A stretch of DNA of 64,000 nt from JAAXHH01 sp965225915 (GTDB taxonomy: Bacteria > JAAXHH01): positions 3,100,001-3,164,000 of the forward strand of contig OZ245326.1 in assembly GCA_965225915.1 (NCBI GenBank), read 5' to 3'. Each line of letters starts with the position of its first letter. Within the stretch, counting starts at the first letter, position 1. Of the stretch, positions 55,110-63,739 are shown piece after piece. Position numbers and translations under genes: made by a program. The notes beneath the pieces were generated by a model, which worked only from the letters and a program-made list of their open reading frames with translations, searched no databases and was not told where the DNA came from.

Positions 55110-55888
55110 GAACCATCCAGCGCCTTGCGCATTTCTTCGCCTTCCTGCTGCCAATATGCGTGGAGTATATGCACATCCGTGCCTATGCAGAAATGGCGTA
55201 CGCCAAGGTCCAGATAATACCGTGCCTGGTCCGCGGTGTTTATTTCCGCGCGAGGATGCTTGCCCGCGGCGAGAGACTTTTCAATCACGATGCGTTCCAC
55301 GTCTCTCACCGCTTCTCTTTGACCGATTTTGCCTACGTTGACGGAATAGTCGGCCGGCCCCCATTGGATCATGTCGATACCCTCAATTTGGAGGACTTCC
55401 TCGATGTGGTCCACTGCGGGTCCCTTTTCAATCATTACTGCCACGACGATTTCATTCAGGGCGTCCACGTAGTCCTGCCCGCCGCCATATCCCATGTAGG
55501 AAAACCTCCGCGTTGCGACGCCGTAGGTTCCTTTAGATTCGGGTGTATCCGGCCGCGCGATGTCCACGCAGGACCGGAAATCGTCCGGCGTCCGGCAATC
55601 GGCGAAAAGCACGCTCTGAAAACCGGAACCGATGGCCCGTTGCGCCAGGAATCCCCGCGGTTCCTGGTCGACTTTGATCATCAGGCCAAGATCGTGGAGT
55701 TCGGCGGCGCGGCCGAGGTTGTCCAGGTCGTGCAGGTCGTAGGGCCCGTATTCTCCCACGAATTCGACATAGTCGTATCGGCTGGTGTGCCCCACGATTT
55801 CGACCACGGAGGGCCATACCGTATGAATGTGGGTGGACAGGGAGGGCTGGCCGGTGTTCAGAATCGTCCTGAGCTTGTTCGGTCTCAT
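55106..55888 (-). CDS. HpcH/HpaI-family aldolase
   Basis: 260 residues, class II pyruvate-type aldolase family (HpcH/GarL). The barrel signatures VKVDQEPRGFLAQRAIG, VMIEKGPAVDHIEEVLQIEGID and IQWGPADYSVNVG contain the metal Glu and Asp. AAGGAAGG seven bases upstream supports the ATG. It would split a 2-keto-3-deoxy acid into pyruvate or tartronate semialdehyde plus an aldehyde, and sits in one transcript with padR and an isomerase. Confidence 0.85.
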   Translation of the reverse strand: MRPNKLRTILNTGQPSLSTHIHTVWPSVVEIVGHTSRYDYVEFVGEYGPYDLHDLDNLGRAAELHDLGLMIKVDQEPRGFLAQRAIGSGFQSVLFADCRTPDDFRSCVDIARPDTPESKGTYGVATRRFSYMGYGGGQDYVDALNEIVVAVMIEKGPAVDHIEEVLQIEGIDMIQWGPADYSVNVGKIGQREAVRDVERIVIEKSLAAGKHPRAEINTADQARYYLDLGVRHFCIGTDVHILHAYWQQEGEEMRKALDGS

Positions 55889-55952
55889 GAAATGGCCTTC
55901 CTTTTCCTTGTTTTGTTTTGCCGGCTATTGAGATGCCGGTGAAACCGTCACG

Positions 55953-56516
55953 CTAGGACTGACTCGTCTTAATCGCCTCGAAAGCTTCTATCGCCTGCAC
56001 AGACCATTCGATGTGCATCTTTACCATGGCAATCTCCCGTTGCAAGGCCAGGGCGAAATGGGGAGAAGATTCGGACTGTACCCGGGTTTGTGAGTTGAGG
56101 ATGCTGGCATAAGTCTTTGCCTTACGACGGAAGTCCGTTAGAAACTGCAAAGTCTCGGCGCTGCTCACTGTTTCCTCCATGAACCGGAACCGGAGCATCA
56201 GCTCGGAAAGGTTGTCTCTCAAGTCGGATACTGCGAGTCTCTTGCGCAACCAGGCCCGAAGTGCCTTTTTCCCTTTATCGGTCACGTGAAACACTTCTCT
56301 TGGCTTCAAACGGGAGCGGTGGACCACTTCGCTTTCAATCAGCCCGTTTTTTTTCAGCAACTGAAGGGCGGGATAGATCGAACCGGGGCTGCTGCTGAAA
56401 TGCCCCACGGGCGTCGTTTCCATTTCCATGCGGACGTCGTAACCCGATCGGGGAAGCTGATTCAACATTCCCAGCAGCACGTATCCGAGCAGGGTAGGTG
56501 AGTATTGTCTGGCCAT
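55953..56516 (-). CDS. PadR-family transcriptional regulator
   Basis: 187 residues: winged helix of PadR type (LLGYVLLGMLNQLPRSGYDV, SPGSIYPALQLLKKNGLIE, then wing REVFHVTDKGKKAL) and a C-terminal helical dimerisation domain of the Vir/PadR-C kind. Dimeric ligand-responsive repressor. A perfect inverted repeat lies 38 bases upstream (56555-56573), the likely auto-operator. The aldolase and isomerase genes follow on the same strand after 64 bases and are probable targets. Confidence 0.9.
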   Translation of the reverse strand: MARQYSPTLLGYVLLGMLNQLPRSGYDVRMEMETTPVGHFSSSPGSIYPALQLLKKNGLIESEVVHRSRLKPREVFHVTDKGKKALRAWLRKRLAVSDLRDNLSELMLRFRFMEETVSSAETLQFLTDFRRKAKTYASILNSQTRVQSESSPHFALALQREIAMVKMHIEWSVQAIEAFEAIKTSQS

Positions 56517-56554
56517 AATGTGATATGAATAGAAATAATACGATTCGACCTAAA

Positions 56555-56573
56555 TATATCTGGTTTAGATATA
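56555..56573. promoter_or_regulatory. Likely PadR operator
   Basis: TATATCT (56555-56561), GGTTT, AGATATA (56567-56573): perfect 7-bp arms in an AT-rich stretch just upstream of padR. Size and AT-rich dyad fit known PadR sites. Confidence 0.55.
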
Positions 56574-56676
56574 CCGGACAAGCATAAAAAGTCTGATAAA
56601 CGCAAAATGCCTGAATAGCACATAATTCAGGCTGCAATACCGTTGGATTTTGTATTTAGCAATGAAACGATGGCGC

Positions 56677-57498
56677 TTACTGGTCTTCCGCGGTCTGACG
56701 CTGTCTCCAGGTCTCGAATTCAGCCGTCATTTCGGGTGTCCAGTCGCGGTCGATTTCGCCGGGTGTGTAGTTTCCCTCGCGAAGCTGCTGATGTCCCCAT
56801 GCGTCGCGCAATCTGGTTTCTTCCGATTCGGTAACGACCTGTTCCGCCAGGTGGGGCGGAATGAAGATGACCCCTTCCCGCGTTCCAAGCACGATATCTC
56901 CGGGAACACAGGTAGCCTCGAGTCCGATACGGACCGGCACGTTGATGCCGAGCAGGGTTACGTCCGCAATGGCCGTGGGATCGACCCCGCGGATGTAGGA
57001 GGCCATGGGGATCTCATATAGTCGCTGCAGATCCCTGATGCCTCCGTCGATGACCATGCCAGTACCGGTCTTGGCATAAATGGAATTGCCTAGATTGTCG
57101 CCGGCGAAAGTGCCGAATTTCACTTTGCCGAAAAGGTCGATGACGATCACGTCGTCTGGTTCGAGCGTGTCTATCACCCAGGAGTTTTCTCCGCCGATAC
57201 AGCCGTGCTTCCGACCCTCTTCCTGCACGGTTGTTTCCAGGTCCGGCCGGGTGGGTACGAAGACTCCGGTTACCGCCCGACCGACCAGGGTGCGATCGGG
57301 GTGGAGCATCTGCCAGTCTCCGGCGAACTGGTGATTATAGCCCTTGCTTCCTATGACGCCCCAGGCTTCCTCGATGGTAACTTTCTTCATCCGTTCAAGT
57401 ATGTCGCCAGGCACGACGGGACGTCCGTCAGGACTCCGTTCGCCGTCCCACTCCGCGGTGACGGCCCTCGTGAATTCCGGACTGTTCAATCCGATCAT
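56677..57498 (-). CDS. RraA-family protein (HMG/CHA-type aldolase or demethylmenaquinone-methyltransferase-like fold)
   Basis: 273 residues, longer than E. coli RraA (about 160), with an N-terminal extension of about 60-80. The fold's motif is AGDNLGNSIYAKTGTGMVIDGGIRD, with the Arg-Asp pair that binds Mg and pyruvate in the aldolase members. In this catabolic setting a 4-hydroxy-4-methyl-2-oxoglutarate-aldolase-like or oxaloacetate-decarboxylase role is likelier than RNase E regulation. A GGGAGAGAG stretch precedes the ATG. Confidence 0.82.
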   Translation of the reverse strand: MIGLNSPEFTRAVTAEWDGERSPDGRPVVPGDILERMKKVTIEEAWGVIGSKGYNHQFAGDWQMLHPDRTLVGRAVTGVFVPTRPDLETTVQEEGRKHGCIGGENSWVIDTLEPDDVIVIDLFGKVKFGTFAGDNLGNSIYAKTGTGMVIDGGIRDLQRLYEIPMASYIRGVDPTAIADVTLLGINVPVRIGLEATCVPGDIVLGTREGVIFIPPHLAEQVVTESEETRLRDAWGHQQLREGNYTPGEIDRDWTPEMTAEFETWRQRQTAEDQ

Positions 57499-57562
57499 GT
57501 ATGGCTACTCTCTCCCTGGAGGTCGGATATATGGACCGCTTGCGCCCTGAATCGCGGTTTCG

Positions 57563-58384
57563 TCAGTTAGTTCTGCCTTGCAAGGTTTTCAGGTCAATAA
57601 AGGGCATGGACTGGCCGATGACCTGCGGGAAGTGGCCGTCCCATTTCTCGATCGCCCGCAGTTGCAGCAGCGTCGGAGTAATCGTGGTACGCTGCAAGCG
57701 CTGGGACTCGGCCTCCGCCTGGGCCGATGCGATCTTCTGCTCGGCTTCAATACGGATCCGTTCCAGGTCTCGCTGGGCCTTAAGGGCCTGTTGCTCGGCC
57801 ATCTGCTTGGCTTCGATCGCCGTGTTGAAGTTGTTGGAGAAAGCAAAATCGACGATGTTGAACTCGTCCACGATCATGTTGAAGTTCAGGAGTCGTCGCG
57901 TGAGGGAAGCCTTGATCTCTTCCTTGACTACCTCGCGGCGCGTAATCAATTCCTCCGCGGTGTACTGTGCGGACACCGCCTTGACGGCTTCCTGGACGGC
58001 GGGATCGATGACGCGTTCCTTGAAGAAAATGCCGATTTCCTGGTAGACCGTATTAACCTCACCGGGATCGACATGGTAGTTCAACGCGATCGTGGACGAA
58101 ACCGTCTGAAGGTCCTTGGTAGAGGCCGTGGCGGCGGTCTCCGCCTTCTTGATCTTCACATCGACCTGAATCACGTCCTCGATAAAGGGCGTCTTGAATC
58201 TTATTCCTTCGTCGAGGATCCGGTCCTGTATGCCGCCGAACTTGCTGAATACCACCCCGCGCTCGCCGGCGCCGATTACGGCGTAAGAATTGTACAGCAC
58301 CAACAGGACAACGATTCCGATGACGATTTTAAGATACGGTATATTGCCGCCGGGAAGCTGATCCCGGACATCATAGTCAGACAT
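57563..58384 (-). CDS. Prohibitin/SPFH-domain membrane protein
   Basis: 273 residues. One N-terminal membrane helix (about residues 18-36, LKIVIGIVVLLVLYNSYAVI) is followed by an SPFH domain (GERGVVFSKFGGIQDRILDEGI) and a long coiled coil rich in Ala, Glu and Gln (AKQMAEQQALKAQRDLERIR). Oligomeric membrane scaffold. GGAGGAG before the ATG is excellent. The reason it lies between sugar-acid genes is unclear; 64-base and 54-base gaps allow co-transcription. Confidence 0.9.
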   Translation of the reverse strand: MSDYDVRDQLPGGNIPYLKIVIGIVVLLVLYNSYAVIGAGERGVVFSKFGGIQDRILDEGIRFKTPFIEDVIQVDVKIKKAETAATASTKDLQTVSSTIALNYHVDPGEVNTVYQEIGIFFKERVIDPAVQEAVKAVSAQYTAEELITRREVVKEEIKASLTRRLLNFNMIVDEFNIVDFAFSNNFNTAIEAKQMAEQQALKAQRDLERIRIEAEQKIASAQAEAESQRLQRTTITPTLLQLRAIEKWDGHFPQVIGQSMPFIDLKTLQGRTN

Positions 58385-58438
58385 TTCTGCTCCTCCTTCT
58401 ACTCAATGGAATATTGAGAACACTCGTTGAAGTAACAT

Positions 58439-59467
58439 TCAGGCATTGATGTGAATCAACACTTTCAAGGAATCCTGTGCAGCGGCGGTGACCTCCATGC
58501 CCCGCTGTGTCTCCGACAATGGAAAGCGGTGGGTTACCACCTGGTCGGAAGTAACCAACCCGGCTTCGATCAGGTCCAGCGCCATGCGCGTGTCGCGTGG
58601 GCCGCAGGAATAGCTGCACACGATAGACACATCGTTAAAGTACAGGTCGTAGGGCCTGAAGGCAAGCACATCCTCCTCGGGGGAGGACATGAAAAGGAGA
58701 ACGATTCCGCCCTTGCCTACGCAGGTCAGTCCGGTCTGCATTGCGGCGACGCTTCCGGGGCCTACGATGACCGCGTCGGCCATGACGCCGCCGGTAAGTT
58801 CCCGTACGGACTCCGCCAGGTCGTGCTCCCGCACGTCCACGACGTGGTCCATGCCGAGTTCGAGCGCCTTGTCCAGTCGATACGGCACCCGGTCGGCGCC
58901 GATGACCATCTTCGCGCCGTACTGCCGCGCCACGATCCCGTTCAACACACCCATGAAGCCCAGCCCGATGACGAGCACGATGTCGCCTGGGCGGATGCGG
59001 GCACGTTCGACCGCCTTCACCGAACAGGCCACAGGTTCGATCAGCGCGCCGTCGTCGAAGGAGACCGAATCCGGCAGCAACAGGGTATCGTACCTGAGGT
59101 TGATTTCAGGCACCCGGACATACTCGGCCGCGCCGCCCGGGTCGAGTCGGGTCTTCTTCCAGGTGGCGCACATGACGAAATTGCCGCGGCGGCAATGGCG
59201 GCACCGATAGCAAGGCGCGTGGTGATGAATGAATACACGGTCTCCCAGGGACAATCCCTCGACCTCGTCGCCCAGCGCCTCGATGATCCCGGCCGGCTCG
59301 TGACCGATGACGATGGGCGCCTTCCGCCGGATGTACCAGGGGGTAACATCACCGCTGCATATACCGCAAATGCGCATCTTCACCAGGGCATCGCGCGCCG
59401 TGATAGCCGGCGTGGCCATCTCCTCGATACGGATATCGTCGATATCGTATACCTTGGCCGCTTTCAT
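58439..59467 (-). CDS. Zinc-dependent medium-chain alcohol/polyol dehydrogenase 1
   Basis: 342 residues. Catalytic zinc Cys in MRICGICSGD, GHEPAGII, structural zinc cysteines in CYRCRHCRRGNFVMC, and NAD motif VIGLGFMGVLNGIVA. Oxidises a sugar alcohol or sugar acid hydroxyl. GGAGGA eight bases before ATG. Eighteen bases after the related dehydrogenase gene, so the two are probably co-expressed, although they are not close in sequence. Confidence 0.88.
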   Translation of the reverse strand: MKAAKVYDIDDIRIEEMATPAITARDALVKMRICGICSGDVTPWYIRRKAPIVIGHEPAGIIEALGDEVEGLSLGDRVFIHHHAPCYRCRHCRRGNFVMCATWKKTRLDPGGAAEYVRVPEINLRYDTLLLPDSVSFDDGALIEPVACSVKAVERARIRPGDIVLVIGLGFMGVLNGIVARQYGAKMVIGADRVPYRLDKALELGMDHVVDVREHDLAESVRELTGGVMADAVIVGPGSVAAMQTGLTCVGKGGIVLLFMSSPEEDVLAFRPYDLYFNDVSIVCSYSCGPRDTRMALDLIEAGLVTSDQVVTHRFPLSETQRGMEVTAAAQDSLKVLIHINA

Positions 59468-59485
59468 GGGTGGTTCCTCCTGGAA

Positions 59486-60514
59486 TCAGGGAATGATCGC
59501 ATACTTCAGCGCGTCTTTCCCCATGAAGTTCCTGAAGGTCTTCGGCACTTCCTCCAGCGTGCGGTCGCCTGTGATCAGGGGCGAAACGTCGAGTCGGCCA
59601 TCCGCGAGCAGTTGATAGGAGCTGCGCACCGCTTCCGGAGTGAAGTGAAAGATGCCCATTAGGGTGATCTGGTCGTAATGGAGCCTGGCGGTATCATAGG
59701 TTACCGAAGTGCCGCCCGGGCACCCGCCGAAGAGGACGACGCATCCACCCCTGCTGACCATCATAACGGCCTCTTCCCAGACAGCGGGCAGACCCGTGCA
59801 TTCGAACACGATGGGAGAACCCTGCCCTTCGGTGGCTTCCAGTACGGCTTCGGTGGCGTTCACGCCGGTGCTGTCAATGACGCAGTCCGCCCCTGCCTTT
59901 TTCGCCATTTCGAGGCGGTAGTCGTGACGACCTGAAACGATCACCTGCTTCACGCCCATTTCCTTCAGCACCATGACGTGCAACAGTCCAATGGCGCCGG
60001 CGCCGATGACGACCGCGGAGTCCAAAGATCCAACGGGCGCCTGGCTTATACCGTAGACCACGCAGGACAGGGGTTCCAGCATGGCCGCCTCGCGATAGCC
60101 CAGGTCATCGGGCTTGGGGTACATGTTCACGTCGACCACCGCGGCGGGCACCCTGACGTACTCGGCATAGGCGCCCAGGACCATTGTTTTCGTCAGGTGT
60201 GGGCATAGATTCTGAAGCGACCTTTCGCAATAGACGCATTCTCCGCAAGGCGCAGTATGCACGGACATGACGGGTTGCCCGACGGCGAACCGATCCACCC
60301 TATTCCCTTTGTCGACGACTACCCCGGAAAACTCGTGGCCGAACAGGGTTGGGGGCGGCATAAGGTGATGCCCTCTTCTATAGGCCTTCAGGTCAGTTCC
60401 GCAGGTCAGGGCGGATTTAACCTGCACGACTACGTCGTCCGGTCCTGCGATGGGATGATCAACGTCGTCGCGGGTTTCGATACGTCCGGGTTCAACAAGC
60501 ACACATGCGCGCAT
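59486..60514 (-). CDS. Zinc-dependent medium-chain alcohol/polyol dehydrogenase 2
   Basis: 342 residues from ATG 60514, with GGAA eight bases upstream; the longer frame from 60541 adds nine residues without a binding site. Motifs: LTCGTDLKAYRRG, FGHEFSGVV, CGECVYCERSLQNLC (structural zinc) and VIGAGAIGLLHVMVL (NAD). Similar to sorbitol, threonine and L-galactonate-type dehydrogenases. First gene of a minus-strand set with a strong promoter at 60608-60636. Confidence 0.88.
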   Translation of the reverse strand: MRACVLVEPGRIETRDDVDHPIAGPDDVVVQVKSALTCGTDLKAYRRGHHLMPPPTLFGHEFSGVVVDKGNRVDRFAVGQPVMSVHTAPCGECVYCERSLQNLCPHLTKTMVLGAYAEYVRVPAAVVDVNMYPKPDDLGYREAAMLEPLSCVVYGISQAPVGSLDSAVVIGAGAIGLLHVMVLKEMGVKQVIVSGRHDYRLEMAKKAGADCVIDSTGVNATEAVLEATEGQGSPIVFECTGLPAVWEEAVMMVSRGGCVVLFGGCPGGTSVTYDTARLHYDQITLMGIFHFTPEAVRSSYQLLADGRLDVSPLITGDRTLEEVPKTFRNFMGKDALKYAIIP

Positions 60515-60607
60515 CAGTATGATTCCGTAATTGACATACAAGCGTATTGACCGGGAACTCCCAACAGGTAAGACGATAGATTCACGGTCCTTGTTTCACG
60601 GAAGCCT

Positions 60608-60636
60608 ATTATACGCCAATGGTTACGTGAGCGCAA
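60608..60636 (-). promoter_or_regulatory. Promoter of the dehydrogenase gene set
   Basis: Minus strand TTGCGC (plus 60631-60636), 17 bases, perfect TATAAT (plus 60608-60613). Expected start about 85 bases before ATG 60514. Confidence 0.55.
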
Positions 60637-60687
60637 GGACAGGCGCGCGGCCGGTCTCAAAAAGGGGGTACCATCAGGTGAATTGTA

Positions 60688-60716
60688 TTGACACCCCTCG
60701 GACCGGCGGGTATCGT
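60688..60716 (+). promoter_or_regulatory. Promoter of the dipeptidase gene set
   Basis: Perfect TTGACA (60688-60693), 17 bases, TATCGT (60711-60716). The leader to ATG 60899 would be about 175 bases, long for a simple gene. Confidence 0.55.
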
Positions 60717-60898
60717 TTCATCAATCATGCGCCTGGAAAATGGACTGCTTACTGCATACGATCAGAGGGTGGCGCCACCTCCGTCAGGTTATAGTGCCGT
60801 CGTGGCGCAGATTCCGTTACCCTGCATCCATCGAATCAATCAAATCGATCACCACGAGAACCACATCCTTTTACACCATTCATAAACGGAATTACATC

Positions 60899-61990
60899 AT
60901 GCTCATCTTCGACGGCGACTATCCCATGGCATACGGCGGCATCGAACTCAACAGGGACCTTACGCTCACCCTTGCCGACGTGCGCGTCGCCGACGATCAC
61001 CAGGAAAACGTCGCCTTCGCCTGTCTGCCCGAGATGCGCCGTGGCAGGGTTGCGGCCGCCCTGATGAAATTCACCGTGCGCCGCAAGCGGGAGAACAGTG
61101 TGTTGACCGGCCTCCGGGGAACTGCTTCGGTCTACGGATTCGCCCGTGGGCAGGTCGCCTACTACCACATGCTGGAGAAACAGGGAGAAGGTGTCGTACT
61201 TACCTGTGGAGAAGCCTTCGCGAAACATATGGAAACCTGGGAAAAAGCAGAGGATACCGAAGCGTTGCCCGTCGGTTTCATCCTTGGCATGGAGGGCGCC
61301 GATCCTATCCTCTGGCCCGGCCAGGTCCATGAATGGTTCGAGGCGGGAGTGCGGGTGGTGAGCCTGACCCACTACGGTCCGAGTACCTATGCCCATGGCA
61401 CGGGTACGAGCGGCGGCCTGTTGCCTCCCGCCAGGGATTTGCTCCGTGAGATGTCTTCCTGCGGCATGCTCCTCGATCTTACCCACATTTCAGACGAGAG
61501 TTTCTACGAAGCCGTGGATCTGTACAAAGGACCGGTGCTGGCGAGTCACCAGAATTGCCGCGCCCTGGTCCCTGGACAGCGCCAGTTCACCGACGATCAA
61601 CTCAGGATCGTCATCGCACGGGGCGGCGTCATCGGCGCGTCCATGGATACCTGGATGCTCTGTCCCTGGTTCACCCTAGACTGGTCTGATACCGGGGGAT
61701 ACAGCCGGCGCGACCACTTCCGCCGCGAGGATATATCACTATCCCATGCGGCCGATCATATAGATCATGTGTGCCAGGTGGCCGGCAACGCCGATCACGC
61801 GGCGATCGGCGGCGACACCGATGGGCAGGGAGGCATAGACGGGGCGCCCTGCGATGTGGATTCCATTGCCGACTACCAGTTGCTGGTACCCATCCTCCAA
61901 GAGCGTGGTTACCCCCCGGAAGACATCGAGAAGGTCATGTACAAGAACTGGCAGCGATTCTACACGGACCATCTGCCGAAGAACGGTTGA
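60899..61990 (+). CDS. Membrane-dipeptidase (M19) family protein with altered metal site
   Basis: 363 residues from ATG 60899 (ACGGAA nine bases upstream); the longer open frame has no family character. M19 marks: ILGMEGADPI (bridging Glu), LLDLTHISDESF and LASHQNCRAL (two His), and GGDTDGQGG. The usual N-terminal D-G-H-x-D that gives the first zinc ligands reads F-D-G-D-Y, so His is missing. It may bind one metal or have a different substrate. Followed by a peptide-binding lipoprotein gene, which fits peptide or amino-compound use. Confidence 0.82.
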   Translation: MLIFDGDYPMAYGGIELNRDLTLTLADVRVADDHQENVAFACLPEMRRGRVAAALMKFTVRRKRENSVLTGLRGTASVYGFARGQVAYYHMLEKQGEGVVLTCGEAFAKHMETWEKAEDTEALPVGFILGMEGADPILWPGQVHEWFEAGVRVVSLTHYGPSTYAHGTGTSGGLLPPARDLLREMSSCGMLLDLTHISDESFYEAVDLYKGPVLASHQNCRALVPGQRQFTDDQLRIVIARGGVIGASMDTWMLCPWFTLDWSDTGGYSRRDHFRREDISLSHAADHIDHVCQVAGNADHAAIGGDTDGQGGIDGAPCDVDSIADYQLLVPILQERGYPPEDIEKVMYKNWQRFYTDHLPKNG

Positions 61991-62014
61991 CGGCACAAAC
62001 CGGAGAACCATGAA

Positions 62015-63724
62015 ATGCACATCTTCACGGCATGCATGCGTCGTCTACGCTACGTCATCCTCGCAATGTCCTTCCTGTATTTGAACGGATGCGGTGTCGA
62101 TGATAACGGTGGGCAGCCGGACAGCGGAACCCGGGTCAACTCCGTCGGGCGCCTGCTGCCGGACGACGCGGCACCGCCGGACCAGCAGAAGTTCCGCTAC
62201 ATGTTCCGCGAACCATCCACCCTGGACATCAGCGTGGCGGCCTACGAGGCCGACGGAACGTACTTTGCGTTCGAGCGCCTGGTGCTGCTGGACGAGAACA
62301 ACGAACTGGTACCTGCCGCGGCGGACCGCTGGGAGTCCTCCGCCGACGGGAGGACCTGGACCTTTCACCTCAGGAAGGGCGCTCGGTGGAGCGACGGCAG
62401 GGACGTCACGGCCCAGGATTTCGAATACTCCTTCCGCCGCATGCTGGATCCGGCCAGCGGGAATATCTACGCCTTTCTCTACTACGTGATCAAGAACGGA
62501 AGGGCCTTCAACCAGGGCGAATTGGCGGACGTTGAGCAGGTGGGTATCCGTGCGGTGGATTCCCATACGTTCGAAATCGAGACCGAGGGACCCTGCCCGT
62601 ACCTTCCGTACATCGTCTCCTTCATCACCTCCTCGCCCGTTCCACCGTGGCAGGTCGAAAAGTATGGTCCCAAGTGGACCGAACCGGATCACTGCGTGTC
62701 CAATTTCACCTACAGACTGGCGGAATGGAACACGGGTTCTGACATGACCTTCACCCTGGACCCGTACTACAACGGCCCCCACAAGGCACTTCTCGAGGAA
62801 ATCATCGTTAAATTCATCGGGGCCCAGCGGCCGGGCACACTGCCCTACGAAAACGGAGAAATCGACGCCTACCGACTGGACCCCATCGACTACGAACGGG
62901 TTCAAAAAGATGAAAACCTCGTTCATGAAGTGCACCGGATGCCGGAGTTCACCACGTGGTACCTGTTCTTCCAGACCCGGCAACCTCCCTTCGACGACGC
63001 CCGGGTAAGGAGAGCCATAGCCCACGCGATCGACAGGCCGGCACTGAGCGGCACGGTTCTCAACGACCTCGCCATCCCGGCGTATTCCATGCTTCCGCCC
63101 GGGTTTCCCGGGTATTCCGCAGACCAGTTCAAAGCCTCCCAGAGCTACGATCCTGAAGAGGCTCAGCGGCTCATGGCGGAAGCCGGCTATCCGGACGGCC
63201 GGGGATTTCCGCGGACTGAAATGTGGCTGCGCGTCGCCGATACGGGCATCAACCGGATCGCGGGAGAGGCCGTGCAGGCCATGCTCAAGGAGACTCTGGG
63301 CATCGAACTCGTGATCAGGTACCAGCAGCGGAATATCTTCAACGAAAACCTGTTCCAGTGGCAGATCCCCATGGGGATGCTGGTCTTTGTCTACGATTAC
63401 CCGGACCCATCCAACATGCTCGGACTTCTCTGGCGGTCCCAGCCAAGGGGATATGCCCGCCACGACTGGTTGCACGCGGACTTCGACGATCTGCTCGACA
63501 GGGCCAATACTCATATGGATGCCGAAGTACGCTACGACCTGTACACCCGTGCGGAACGCATCCTGGCGGAAGAGGCGGGCGCCGTCTTTCTCTTCCATCC
63601 GGTGATCACAGAACTGAGAAAGCCCTATCTCCGGGGGATCAAACAGGACCGGGAGGGCCGCGTGGTGCCGATCATATCGATTCAGACCGTCAACTTCACG
63701 GAAATGTACATAGCCCGCCACTGA
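62015..63724 (+). CDS. Peptide/oligopeptide-binding lipoprotein of an ABC transporter (SBP family 5)
   Basis: 569 residues. Signal peptide with lipobox: MRRLRYVILAMSFLYLNGC, Cys about residue 26. Family 5 body: LVPAAADRWESSADGRTWTFHLRKG, WSDGRDVTAQDFEYSFRRM and VRRAIAHAIDRPAL. GGAG nine bases upstream of ATG 62015. Binds peptides outside the membrane for an Opp/Dpp permease, whose genes are not seen here. Twenty-four bases after the dipeptidase gene. Confidence 0.9.
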   Translation: MHIFTACMRRLRYVILAMSFLYLNGCGVDDNGGQPDSGTRVNSVGRLLPDDAAPPDQQKFRYMFREPSTLDISVAAYEADGTYFAFERLVLLDENNELVPAAADRWESSADGRTWTFHLRKGARWSDGRDVTAQDFEYSFRRMLDPASGNIYAFLYYVIKNGRAFNQGELADVEQVGIRAVDSHTFEIETEGPCPYLPYIVSFITSSPVPPWQVEKYGPKWTEPDHCVSNFTYRLAEWNTGSDMTFTLDPYYNGPHKALLEEIIVKFIGAQRPGTLPYENGEIDAYRLDPIDYERVQKDENLVHEVHRMPEFTTWYLFFQTRQPPFDDARVRRAIAHAIDRPALSGTVLNDLAIPAYSMLPPGFPGYSADQFKASQSYDPEEAQRLMAEAGYPDGRGFPRTEMWLRVADTGINRIAGEAVQAMLKETLGIELVIRYQQRNIFNENLFQWQIPMGMLVFVYDYPDPSNMLGLLWRSQPRGYARHDWLHADFDDLLDRANTHMDAEVRYDLYTRAERILAEEAGAVFLFHPVITELRKPYLRGIKQDREGRVVPIISIQTVNFTEMYIARH

Positions 63725-63739
63725 ATCACCGCGAGATTC

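Larger units (their letters stand above)
60515..60898. other. 384-base gene-free divergent region with two promoters
   Basis: Lies between the divergent dehydrogenase and dipeptidase genes. It holds a minus-strand promoter (60608-60636) and a plus-strand promoter (60688-60716). I see no ORF with coding character, no tRNA and no terminator. Confidence 0.5.
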
